DNA of 38,534 nt from a virus, in IMG/VR virus record IMGVR_UViG_3300044612_001208, positions 1 through 38,534 of that record. One strand, given 5' to 3'. Within the stretch, counting starts at the first letter, position 1. Each line of letters begins with the position of its first letter. Both the position numbers and the translations under genes were made by a program. The notes under the pieces are model-generated. The model was given only the letters and a program-made list of their open reading frames with translations, made no database searches and was not told the origin of the DNA. Below are positions 1-6,798 of the stretch, in pieces.

Positions 1-2166
1 AGCTACGCGCTGCACGACGAAACGCCGTCTTCGGCTGCGACGATCTGGAGCGGGAAGATCACGGCTTACGGCTTCCGCGTAGCGCCGCCGGGGGCCGATG
101 CGGTTGAGCCTGGAGCGGCAAGCTGGACCGGCGCGACGGTCACGGTCATGCAGGGCGAAAGCGTCCCCACGGTCGTCGTCACCTACATGGGCGCGACGGG
201 ATACGGCGTCCCGACCGGCGGGACGGTCGGGCAATACATCCGCAAGGCATCTGCGACCAACTTCGACACGGCGTGGGATACCATCACGGCTGACGACGTG
301 TCAGGCCTGTCGGCGAGCCTGTCGACGCTCACCTCGGCAGACGCCTCGCTGACAAGCCGGGTGTCGACCGAGGAGACCACCCGCGCCACCGCCGACACCT
401 CGCTGACCACGCGGCTTTCCACCGAGGAAGCGGCCAGGGGCTCAGCCGACACGTCTATCGTCACCCGCTTCTCGACCGCTGACACGAGCCTGGCGACCGC
501 TGCGGCGGCAACGTACCTGCCCTTGGCGGGCGGCACCATGTCCGGCGTCTTGGCGACGATTGCCGGCACCGCCGCGCTCCCCGGCCTTGCGGTGGCGGGC
601 GATCTGAACACCGGCATCTATGCTCCTGCGGCTGACACGCTGGGCCTGTCGGTGGGTGGCGTCGAGGCGCTGAGAGTAGCGTCCGGTCTGGTGACGGCCC
701 CGACCAAGCTGGCGGTAAGCAACTCTGCACTGGGTGGCACTGCGCTCGACGTCTTCTCCGCCTCTGCTGGCAACCTCGCGGTCTTCCAGCATAATGCTGT
801 CGCCAATGGCGGAAACATCCTCGCGATCACGATGGGCAATGCCCTGACGGGCTCCGCCTACGGGATCAACCTCAGCGGTTCGTCGACTGGCGGCCTGTTT
901 CACTATGTACAGCAGAACGGCGCGGGCAACGCCGGGTTCTACGGCCTTGTGATTGGCGCTGGTGACGCGCTCTTCCGGGCGGAGGTCAACGGCGCCACAT
1001 CATGGGCGTTCGGCCTCGACAACAGCGACAGCGATGCTTTTGTCGTCAGTCAGGCCTCGGCCCTCGGCACGAACAACCGCCTGCGGATCGCGACCGACGG
1101 CGTCGCGACCCTCTACAACAACCTGCTGTTCTCGGCGGATGCGACCTACAACATCGGCGCTGCTGCCGCGAACCGACCGAACAACATCTACGCGGCGGGC
1201 CTGATTGGGTTCGACGGCAGCAACTATCACATCATCCGGAACAGTTATGTCACGACGTTCGTAAACGGCGGTGCGCGCTTGGCGGTCGGCCCCTCGGGAC
1301 AGGCGTCTATGACCTCTACCGGGTGGATACAGTGGGCCTCGTCCAGCGATCCGGCAGCCACCGGTGACACCTTTATCTATCGCGATGCCGCTAACACTGT
1401 AGCCCTCCGCAACACCACGACCGCTCAGACCTTCAGGGTCTACAACACCACGGACGGGACGAACCTTGAGCGCGGCTTCATGCGCTGGGCGGGCAACGAG
1501 TTCCTGATCGGCACCGAGAAGGGTGGCACAGGCACCGCCCGCATCATGGTGTTCCAGACGGACGGCGTGTCGCGCTGGTTTATGAGCACCGGGGGCAACT
1601 TCGTCGCTGCCGCTGACAACACCTACGACATCGGGGCGTCGGGCTCAAGCAGACCTAGGCACATGTTCTTAGGCAGCGACCTAAATGTCGGCGGCCAAAT
1701 TGTCGGTGACTATAGCGCCCGCATCGGTGCTATCGAGAGCTACCGCTTTAATGGTCGGGCGCGCATCTACAGCCCGGCTGACGGCATTCTCCTCCTACAA
1801 AATAACGCTGCCTCCGACTTTACCCGTCTCCAGTTCGGCGGGACGACGAGCGCGTTCCCCGCCCTGCGCCGCACCGGCACGTCGGTCGAAGCCGTCCTTG
1901 CCGACAACAGCGCTTACACCGGGTTCAACGCCGACAACATCACGGCGGCGACAAACCGGGCCATCGCGGCGGGTGGCATTGCCGGGGTGGGCTTCAAGTT
2001 GTCGACCACCGCGAACTTCGGCGTCTTTTTCGGTTCTGGCGCGCCGACGATTTCAGCCGCCAAGGGCTCGCTCTACCTCCGCTCGGACGGCTCGGGAACT
2101 AGCGACCGCATGTACGTCAACACCGATGGCGCGACGGCTTGGACCGCCGTGACCACAGCAGCCTAA
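1..2166 (+). CDS. tail fibre protein, C-terminal 721 residues (5' part at right end of window)
   Basis: The frame is open from base 1; the first internal ATG is at 148, but the upstream 49 codons continue the frame that starts at 38277. The product is a long Ala/Gly/Ser/Thr-rich protein. An N-terminal head domain is followed by heptad-like STEE/TADTSL repeats (about codons 105-165), typical of a trimeric fibre shaft. A YLPLAGGTMSG motif follows, as in many tail fibres, then two copies of a module with ADxTYxIGA...RP (near 1135-1200 and 1610-1680), suggesting duplicated beta-rich receptor-binding domains. It lies downstream of the tail-tip genes, as expected for a host-recognition fibre. The exact receptor is unknown. 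Confidence 0.85.
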   Translation, partial: SYALHDETPSSAATIWSGKITAYGFRVAPPGADAVEPGAASWTGATVTVMQGESVPTVVVTYMGATGYGVPTGGTVGQYIRKASATNFDTAWDTITADDVSGLSASLSTLTSADASLTSRVSTEETTRATADTSLTTRLSTEEAARGSADTSIVTRFSTADTSLATAAAATYLPLAGGTMSGVLATIAGTAALPGLAVAGDLNTGIYAPAADTLGLSVGGVEALRVASGLVTAPTKLAVSNSALGGTALDVFSASAGNLAVFQHNAVANGGNILAITMGNALTGSAYGINLSGSSTGGLFHYVQQNGAGNAGFYGLVIGAGDALFRAEVNGATSWAFGLDNSDSDAFVVSQASALGTNNRLRIATDGVATLYNNLLFSADATYNIGAAAANRPNNIYAAGLIGFDGSNYHIIRNSYVTTFVNGGARLAVGPSGQASMTSTGWIQWASSSDPAATGDTFIYRDAANTVALRNTTTAQTFRVYNTTDGTNLERGFMRWAGNEFLIGTEKGGTGTARIMVFQTDGVSRWFMSTGGNFVAAADNTYDIGASGSSRPRHMFLGSDLNVGGQIVGDYSARIGAIESYRFNGRARIYSPADGILLLQNNAASDFTRLQFGGTTSAFPALRRTGTSVEAVLADNSAYTGFNADNITAATNRAIAAGGIAGVGFKLSTTANFGVFFGSGAPTISAAKGSLYLRSDGSGTSDRMYVNTDGATAWTAVTTAA

Positions 2167-2183
2167 CGCAAGGACCCCTACCC

Positions 2184-2540
2184 ATGCTCATCACCTATTC
2201 CATGAAGATCGACAGCCTCGACTGCGTCCCATCGCTCGACGGCCTGTCCAATGTCGTCACCCGCGCCATCTGGACCATGACCGGGACCGATGGCGACCTG
2301 ACCGCCTCGACCAGCGCCAGCACGGAGTTCCCGGCGCCGACGCCCGAGCAGCCGTTCATTTCTTTCGATGACCTGACCGAGGAAACCGTCATCGGCTGGG
2401 TCGAGGACTGCGCTGACGCGGCCTACCTCGAAAGCCGCCGCGAGGTCATCGCCGGCATGATCGCCGCCCAGATCGCCCCGCCGGTTATCACGCCGCCCCT
2501 GCCGTGGGCCGAGCCCGCCGCCCAAGAAACCCCGGAGTAA
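2184..2540 (+). CDS. small tail-fibre-associated phage protein (DUF7936-like)
   Basis: A protein of 118 residues. The start at 2184 is preferred over an upstream in-frame codon at 2139 because AAGGA lies about 10 bases before it and 2139 falls inside the fibre gene. It has an N-terminal beta-rich part with a TGTDGDL turn, a DLTEETVIGWV motif and a C-terminal PPVITPPLPW tail. This pattern recurs in small phage proteins encoded next to tail fibres (DUF7936 by recollection). The role is unknown; a fibre chaperone or decoration protein is possible from position. Confidence 0.75.
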   Translation: MLITYSMKIDSLDCVPSLDGLSNVVTRAIWTMTGTDGDLTASTSASTEFPAPTPEQPFISFDDLTEETVIGWVEDCADAAYLESRREVIAGMIAAQIAPPVITPPLPWAEPAAQETPE

Positions 2541-2545
2541 GACCT

Positions 2546-2737
2546 ATGGAACCCGCTGCCCCGACCCTTACCATCACCTTTGACCCCCGCGAGACCGACA
2601 TGCTGATGGAGGCAATTAACGTCGCCATAAAGGCCGCGCCCAACGCCATTGAAGCGTCCCTGGCCCTCAACCCGGTGGCCGTGAAGATCGCCCAGGCGCG
2701 GCAGGCCCTCGCGCAAGACGCCGCCCCGCCCACCTAG
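2546..2737 (+). CDS. small hypothetical phage protein
   Basis: 63 residues, ATG six bases after the preceding stop. A beta-strand-like start (PTLTITFDPRET) is followed by a mostly helical, Ala-rich body. No recognised domain. It lies between fibre-associated and membrane-protein genes on the same strand and is probably co-transcribed with them. Confidence 0.6.
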   Translation: MEPAAPTLTITFDPRETDMLMEAINVAIKAAPNAIEASLALNPVAVKIAQARQALAQDAAPPT

Positions 2738-2770
2738 CCCCTCCTGATATTTCCAGAGCGAGTGATCCGA

Positions 2771-3067
2771 ATGCCGGTCTCGGGTGAACTGATTACGATT
2801 GGTCTGGCTGCGGTCGCGGCCATCGTCTGGCTGGTCCGCTTAGAGGGCCGGGTAAACACGTCAGAGAAGGTCGCCGCCGCTATGGAGCGTGACCTTGCTG
2901 CGGCCAACGCCCGCGCCGACGCCGAGGCTGTTGCCCACCGGGCCACCGCTGACAGCCTGATCAGGGTCGAGGAGCGGCTGAAATACGTCTGCGAAATGCT
3001 CGAACGTCACTTCGTCATCGAGGAGCCTAACTCTCGCCGTCGTCGCACTGGTGGCACGGCGTCGTGA
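2771..3067 (+). CDS. single-TM coiled-coil protein, possible lysis-associated
   Basis: 98 residues from ATG 2771; a GTG at 2762 would add three residues. One hydrophobic segment (about residues 6-23) is followed by a charged, Ala-rich helical stretch likely to form a coiled coil (about 30-80) and a basic tail. The layout is that of a membrane-anchored coiled-coil protein. Its stop overlaps the GTG start of the next membrane protein, so the two are probably made together. It could be a holin-associated protein, but there is no diagnostic motif. Confidence 0.65.
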   Translation: MPVSGELITIGLAAVAAIVWLVRLEGRVNTSEKVAAAMERDLAAANARADAEAVAHRATADSLIRVEERLKYVCEMLERHFVIEEPNSRRRRTGGTAS

Positions 3068-3345
3068 GTGGGGTTGACGACACGCCCGCTGAAGTCAGCT
3101 TCAAGTGGCGGCGGATCTACACATTCGGACTAGGCGGGCTCACCGCTATCGGCGTGGGCGTTATCATCGCCAAGCTGACCGATGCGGATGCGCTTAAGTG
3201 GGTGGCGATAGCCTTGGTCGCGCAGAACGTCGTGGTCATGGGCTTCTATATGGCTGGGGCGTCGCTGGTCGATTACGCCAAGCTGGCCGCCGGTTGGCGC
3301 GGAAGCCCGACACCGCCCCCGCCTGTCGAGCAAGCCACTCCCTAA
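3064..3345 (+). CDS. two-TM membrane protein, candidate holin
   Basis: 93 residues from a GTG that overlaps the preceding TGA. A short charged N-terminus is followed by two hydrophobic segments (about residues 21-36 and 44-64), with a Pro-rich tail. Size, two TM helices and position upstream of the endolysin fit a class II holin, but the endolysin is 1.5 kb away and other small membrane ORFs lie closer (4719, 4772). The holin call is inference. Confidence 0.65.
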   Translation: MSGVDDTPAEVSFKWRRIYTFGLGGLTAIGVGVIIAKLTDADALKWVAIALVAQNVVVMGFYMAGASLVDYAKLAAGWRGSPTPPPPVEQATP

Positions 3346-3373
3346 ACGGCAAACCCTGAAACCTTCGGCCACT

Positions 3374-3393
3374 GGCCCAAGGGCCGGGCCTTT
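3374..3393 (+). terminator. weak hairpin, possible terminator/attenuator
   Basis: GGCCC at 3374-3378 can pair with GGGCC at 3386-3390, followed by TTT. It sits in the 64-base gap between the candidate holin and the phosphoesterase gene. The U-tract is short, so termination would be partial at best. Confidence 0.3.
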
Positions 3394-3409
3394 CGATAGG
3401 TGATCCCGC

Positions 3410-4558
3410 ATGAGTACGCCTTGGAGCCGGGAACGGTTCGAGCATCTGTGTGAGACGATCAACGAGTGCCTGGAGGAGGGCTTTCCCCTTGATCCGGGTC
3501 GGGGGTCGTTTGAGGGCAGCGCCATCCGAGAGGCTGCCGACCGGCTCGGCGTCAATCGCAACGGCGTCTATGACCGGCTCAAAACAGCCAAGTGCAAATA
3601 TGGACTAGAGCCCGATCCTGAGCGGTTCAAGCCTCGCCAGAACGCCCCGATATTTGAGGTCGATAGCTTGCCTGACGATGGCGAGCCGAACGCGCGCGAG
3701 CTGATTGATCAGTTGAAGGTCCGGCACCTGAAGCGCAAGGCGTTTGACGACGCCGCCAAGCTCCAAACCCTTCGCGTCTCCATGCCCGGTCCCATAGCCG
3801 TGGCGTTCTTTGGCGATCCCCATATCGACGATCCCGGTTGCGCTTGGTCCGACCTAGAGCGGGACATCGCCACCTGCCGCGACACGCCGGGCATGATGGC
3901 GGTCAACATCGGCGACACCACGAATAACTGGGTCGGGCGGCTCATGGGCCTGTACGCCAATCAGGAGGTCACGAGCCGGCAGGCGCTGACCCTGATCGAG
4001 TGGGTGCTGACAGAGATCCCGTGGCTGGTGACGGTCGGCGGCAATCACGACACCTGGAACACACAAAAGGGCGACGTGTCGGAGGTTATCCACCGGCTGA
4101 AAAAGCTACCGGGCCTGTACGAGAACGTCGGCGCCCGGATGCGGGTGTGCCTGCCCGGCGGCGCGGAGTTCACGATGAACGTCCGCCACGACTTCCCCGG
4201 CGGTTCGCAATTCAACCCGGCTCACGCGCTTGTGCGTCAAACGCTGTTTGACCATCGCGACCACATCCTTGCGTGCGGCCACCGCCACACGAGCGGCTAC
4301 ATCCCGATCTGGCACAACGACCCGGCCCGGCTCTGCCACGGATTCCGGGTCGGCACCTACAAGGACTTCGACCACTACGCGAAGGAGAAGGGCTTCAAGG
4401 AGTCCAACTGGGCGCGGTCAATGGCCGCTGTGATTGACCCTGACTATGCCGACGATCCGGTGCGCTACATCAAGCCGTTTTTCTCGCTGGAGGAAGCGGC
4501 GGAATATCTGACCTGGCGCCGCACAAAGTGGGACGCTGGAAAAAGCGCCGCCGCATGA
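3410..4558 (+). CDS. HTH-metallophosphoesterase (calcineurin-like)
   Basis: 382 residues. The N-terminal ~75 residues look like a helix-turn-helix (AIREAADRLGVNRNGVYDRL), then a linker, then a calcineurin-like phosphoesterase core. The metal-binding signatures are in order: GDPHID (about 135), NIGDTTNNW (about 166), GNHDTW (about 212) and GHRHTSG (about 290), so both metal sites look intact. The family cleaves phosphomonoesters, phosphodiesters or nucleotides; the substrate cannot be read here. A start at 3410 is supported by GGTGATC about 7 bases upstream. Position between tail fibre and lysis genes suggests late expression. Confidence 0.85.
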   Translation: MSTPWSRERFEHLCETINECLEEGFPLDPGRGSFEGSAIREAADRLGVNRNGVYDRLKTAKCKYGLEPDPERFKPRQNAPIFEVDSLPDDGEPNARELIDQLKVRHLKRKAFDDAAKLQTLRVSMPGPIAVAFFGDPHIDDPGCAWSDLERDIATCRDTPGMMAVNIGDTTNNWVGRLMGLYANQEVTSRQALTLIEWVLTEIPWLVTVGGNHDTWNTQKGDVSEVIHRLKKLPGLYENVGARMRVCLPGGAEFTMNVRHDFPGGSQFNPAHALVRQTLFDHRDHILACGHRHTSGYIPIWHNDPARLCHGFRVGTYKDFDHYAKEKGFKESNWARSMAAVIDPDYADDPVRYIKPFFSLEEAAEYLTWRRTKWDAGKSAAA

Positions 4559-4719
4559 CCCCTGAAGAAGCCAAGCGCCGTCACGACGAATGGTACGCCA
4601 AGCGCGCCGAATGGGTGCAGGCGATGGTCGATGCAGGGTTCCGCGTGAAGCCCAAGCGTCTCGGCAAGGGCAAGCATCCCGCGCCCGCTGCGCTGCCGGT
4701 CGATCCTGAGCCGGGCTGA
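4555..4719 (+). CDS. small basic hypothetical protein
   Basis: 54 residues, ATG overlapping the preceding TGA (ATGA). Strongly basic and helical (EEAKRRHDEWYAKRAEWVQ), with a Pro-rich end. No domain recognised. A GTG at 4528 would extend it by nine residues into the previous gene and is less likely. Its stop (4717-4719) overlaps the ATG of the next small ORF. Confidence 0.6.
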   Translation: MTPEEAKRRHDEWYAKRAEWVQAMVDAGFRVKPKRLGKGKHPAPAALPVDPEPG

Positions 4720-4859
4720 TGTGGCCGCTAGTCCACGTCGCTGAGGGCGTTCTGATCGGGGTGGGTGTCGCATGGCTCTGCTGGCGTTCGCGTGCGGCTA
4801 CGCGCTGGGCGTCGGCTCTGTTGTCGCGGGCGGCGTCGTTCTGGCGCGGTGGGCGATGA
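4719..4859 (+). CDS. 46-residue single-TM peptide, possible holin/antiholin component
   Basis: ATG at 4719 overlaps the previous stop (TGATG). It encodes a short hydrophobic N-terminal stretch (VLIGVGVAWLCW) and an Arg/Ala-rich tail. A second hydrophobic ORF (4772-4888) is nested in another frame. Just upstream of the endolysin such overlapping membrane peptides could be holin parts, but neither has a family signature. Confidence 0.45.
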   Translation: MWPLVHVAEGVLIGVGVAWLCWRSRAATRWASALLSRAASFWRGGR

Positions 4860-4888
4860 GGCGGGCGGTCGATCCGTCGCGCCGGTAA
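4772..4888 (+). CDS. 38-residue single-TM peptide, nested
   Basis: ATG 4772 to TAA 4886. The product begins MALLAFACGYALGVGSVVAG, one hydrophobic helix ended by RWAMRRAVDPSRR, a cytoplasmic-type positive tail. It overlaps ORF 4719-4859 in a different frame and ends 20 bases before the endolysin ATG. Whether one or both nested ORFs are used cannot be decided by eye; codon use fits either. Confidence 0.4.
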   Translation: MALLAFACGYALGVGSVVAGGVVLARWAMRRAVDPSRR

Positions 4889-4908
4889 TCTCAACACAGG
4901 AACAGTCT

Positions 4909-5421
4909 ATGACGGATCGCTTTGACGCGTGCCTGCCTCACATCCTGCACCATGAAGGCGGCTGGGCGGATCACCCGAAAGACCCCGGCGGCGCGACCAT
5001 GAAGGGGATCACCCTCGCCGTGTTTCGCGAGTGGACCGGCAAGCAATCGACCAAGGCCGAGCTAAAGGCGATTTCTGACAATACCGTCGCCGCTATATAT
5101 CGAAAGAACTATTGGTTTCCGTCGCATTGCGACAAGCTGCCGGCGGGCGTTGACCTGATCGTCTTCGACCTGGCGGTGAACAGCGGGCCGGGGCGGGCGC
5201 GTCGGTTTCTTCAGGAGGCGGTCGGCGCCGAACCTGACGGCGTGATCGGGGCCAAGACGCTCGCCGCTGTCGCCGCCCTGCCGCCGCGAGAGGTCATCCT
5301 TCGCCTGCGGAACCGTCGCGAACGGTTCTACAAGAGCCTCAACACCTTCGGCACGTTCGGCAAGGGCTGGATGCGCCGGCTGTCTGAGGTCGCCGTGGCT
5401 GCTGATCGGATGGCGAAATGA
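4909..5421 (+). CDS. endolysin, GH108-type N-acetylmuramidase
   Basis: 170 residues. The start is set by AGGAACAG before ATG 4909; an open upstream extension to 4765 is rejected. The N-terminal part has HEGGWADHPKDPGG with the expected catalytic Glu (residue ~15) and the GGxTMKGIT segment of GH108 lysozymes. A C-terminal peptidoglycan-binding region contains VFDLAVNSGPGRARRFLQ and PDGVIGAKTLAAV. It would cut the glycan strands at lysis. No signal peptide is visible, so it needs a holin. Its stop overlaps the i-spanin ATG. Confidence 0.9.
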   Translation: MTDRFDACLPHILHHEGGWADHPKDPGGATMKGITLAVFREWTGKQSTKAELKAISDNTVAAIYRKNYWFPSHCDKLPAGVDLIVFDLAVNSGPGRARRFLQEAVGAEPDGVIGAKTLAAVAALPPREVILRLRNRRERFYKSLNTFGTFGKGWMRRLSEVAVAADRMAK

Positions 5422-5780
5422 CCCAAGCCCGCGCCATCATCGCCGCGCTGGCCGCCCTCGCGCTAGCCCTGCTGTTGGCCGTCGGCTGGTTCCAATGGCG
5501 AGCGGCCAAGGATGCCAAAGCCCGCGCCGTCGTGGCTGAGCAGGGTCAGGAACTTGCCGAACAGACCACGGGCATCATTGAGCGGACGGTTCGCACGGAA
5601 GTTGTCGTGCGTCAGGAAGCGGAAAGGCAAGTCGATGTCGTCCAGTCAGCACCGGGGGCCGATGCGCGCCTCGATCCCGCTTTCACTGATGCTCTGCGCG
5701 GGTCTCTTAGCGTCATGCGCGGGGAGCCCAAAGCCCCTGACGATCAACGTGCCGCCGATCCTGCGGGAAGCCTGCCCTAG
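5418..5780 (+). CDS. i-spanin (Rz-like inner-membrane lysis protein)
   Basis: 120 residues. An N-terminal membrane anchor (about residues 7-26, Ala/Leu-rich) is followed by a long charged helical region (28-75) able to form a coiled coil. ATGA overlap with the endolysin. The o-spanin lipoprotein gene begins inside it in the +1 frame, the classic Rz/Rz1 arrangement, so the spanin call rests on both topology and nesting. Confidence 0.85.
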   Translation: MTQARAIIAALAALALALLLAVGWFQWRAAKDAKARAVVAEQGQELAEQTTGIIERTVRTEVVVRQEAERQVDVVQSAPGADARLDPAFTDALRGSLSVMRGEPKAPDDQRAADPAGSLP

Positions 5781-5946
5781 GGCCGACGTAGGGCCGCTGG
5801 AGACCGTTGGCGACCTTGGGGCGCTAGCACTACGCCAAGAGGCCGCGTTGACCGTGTGCGATGGCCGTAGAGCCGCAGCCGTGGCTATCGTTGACGCTCA
5901 CCGGGAAACGGTAGACCCCCGGCCCTGGTGGAAGCTGTGGAAGTGA
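5635..5946 (+). CDS. o-spanin lipoprotein (Rz1-like)
   Basis: 103 residues from ATG 5635 (AAGG 7-10 bases upstream); an internal ATG at 5662 is the alternative. It has a hydrophobic signal peptide and lipobox LLASC (Cys28), with Ala at +2 favouring the outer membrane, then a Pro-containing periplasmic part. The first 146 bases overlap the i-spanin gene in another frame and the rest extends beyond it. With the i-spanin it should span the periplasm and fuse the membranes at lysis. Last gene of the late block. Confidence 0.85.
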   Translation: MSSSQHRGPMRASIPLSLMLCAGLLASCAGSPKPLTINVPPILREACPRADVGPLETVGDLGALALRQEAALTVCDGRRAAAVAIVDAHRETVDPRPWWKLWK

Positions 5947-5947
5947 T

Positions 5948-5977
5948 GGCCCTCGCTGGAAACGGCGGGGGCCTTTT
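5948..5977 (+). terminator. rho-independent terminator of the late operon
   Basis: A 9-bp stem, GGCCCTCGC (5948-5956) with GCGGGGGCC (5965-5973), one T-G wobble, 8-base loop, followed by TTTT. It begins two bases after the o-spanin stop and separates the rightward late genes from the leftward early operon ending at 6008. Confidence 0.85.
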
Positions 5978-6007
5978 CTGCGTTTGAAGGGTGAGACACT
6001 ATCCCCG

Positions 6008-6712
6008 CTACTTGATCCCGCGCGCGTCTTTGTAGGCGCGCAAGGTCGGGCTTTCATATCGTCGCCCGGCCCTTGGCTCCGCTTCCGGCGGCGCGGGCAA
6101 AGCCGGGCGCGCAACGTCCTGAAGCGCCTCACCGGCCCGCCATTGTGCGACCAGCTCATTGTATTTTGGCATTAGGTCGGTCACGCCCTGAAGGCGCCAG
6201 AACAACGTTGAAAGGTGGCACGCTATCGCCACGTCCTCGGGAACTGCGTTTTCGTCGATGAACTTGACGAGCGCGGGGTCCGGGGAAAACCACTCGCCGT
6301 GTTGCCTATGCCGCGAAAACCGGCTGTGGAGATGGCGCTCTAAATCGGCGTGGTCCCTGGCGCGGATCAGGCCAATGATCTCCAGCTTGTCAGGCGACCC
6401 AACTTGAAGCGCGTTCAGGCGGCGCCGAGGCAGGTTCGCGATACCGATCTTGATAAGCCCGACCGTTTTAGCGCGAACAAAGTAGACCCAGCTAGGTTCG
6501 GGAATGGTGGACGCGGTAGGGATTGAACCTACGACCCCGCCCGTGTGAAGGGCGTGCTCTCCCGCTGAGCTACGCGTCCCCGGTTCAAGCGAACCAGACT
6601 CCCGATCCGAAAGCGTTGATTCCACTAGAGAGCCCTCATCCGTGTGAACGAGGTTGCGCACCCCGCAAGCGTTGAAAAGATACGCAAATCCCGCGTTCTC
6701 ATTGGCGAACAA
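6008..6712 (-). CDS. GIY-YIG-like (T5orf172/Mug113 type) protein; N-terminus uncertain
   Basis: The open frame is 234 codons, but the recognisable domain starts only at about 6490. It shows WVYFVRAK, LIKIGIA, RRRLNALQVGSP, a conserved Glu/His region and GEWF, as in T5orf172-type GIY-YIG proteins. The upstream part (6505-6579) is a tRNA gene on the same strand, so the first ~70 codons are doubtful. No ATG, GTG or TTG lies between tRNA and domain; the options are ATT at 6505, GTG at 6625 or ATG at 6712. It resembles the product at 20727-21374. It could be a nuclease or homing-type element; function unproven. Last gene of the left operon. Confidence 0.7.
   Translation of the reverse strand: MFANENAGFAYLFNACGVRNLVHTDEGSLVESTLSDRESGSLEPGTRSSAGEHALHTGGVVGSIPTASTIPEPSWVYFVRAKTVGLIKIGIANLPRRRLNALQVGSPDKLEIIGLIRARDHADLERHLHSRFSRHRQHGEWFSPDPALVKFIDENAVPEDVAIACHLSTLFWRLQGVTDLMPKYNELVAQWRAGEALQDVARPALPAPPEAEPRAGRRYESPTLRAYKDARGIK
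6505..6579 (-). tRNA. tRNA-Val (anticodon CAC)
   Basis: Full cloverleaf on the minus strand. The acceptor GGACGCG pairs with CGCGTCC. The D arm is GCTC/GAGC, the anticodon stem CGCCC/GGGCG with loop TTCACAC (anticodon CAC, reads GTG). The variable loop is 5 bases and the T arm is GTAGG-TTCAATC-CCTAC. A discriminator A and encoded CCA follow (75 bases in all). It is transcribed with the integrase, just downstream of it. It could be a functional phage tRNA or an attP that carries the whole target tRNA; both are consistent. Confidence 0.95.
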
Positions 6713-6779
6713 GCGCCGAACACGACAGGAACGTCAGGACATAATAGACCACGCGGGCGAAAGAGCAACTAACTACCAC

Positions 6780-6798
6780 GCCCTTACCAATCAAGGGC
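6780..6798 (-). repeat. inverted repeat at the integrase 3' end
   Basis: GCCCTT and AAGGGC with a 7-base spacer overlap the integrase stop. There is no U-tract, so it is a weak terminator or mRNA-end hairpin at best. Confidence 0.35.

Noticed and set aside
148-620. Short repeats in the fibre gene considered as a CRISPR or DNA repeat array
   Set aside because: They are in-frame protein heptad repeats with variable spacing; no spacers or leader.
4765-4908. Longer N-terminus of the endolysin
   Set aside because: The extra 48 residues are Arg/Gly-rich out-of-family sequence; ATG 4909 has the ribosome site and starts the GH108 domain.
6568-6576. The 9-base end repeat agctacgcg also occurs in the tRNA gene, and 14 of 15 bases before the right end match it.
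   Set aside because: In the fibre gene the bases are fully explained by an in-frame coding join. There is no host DNA or integrase site at the ends, so an attachment site there is not supported; probably chance.
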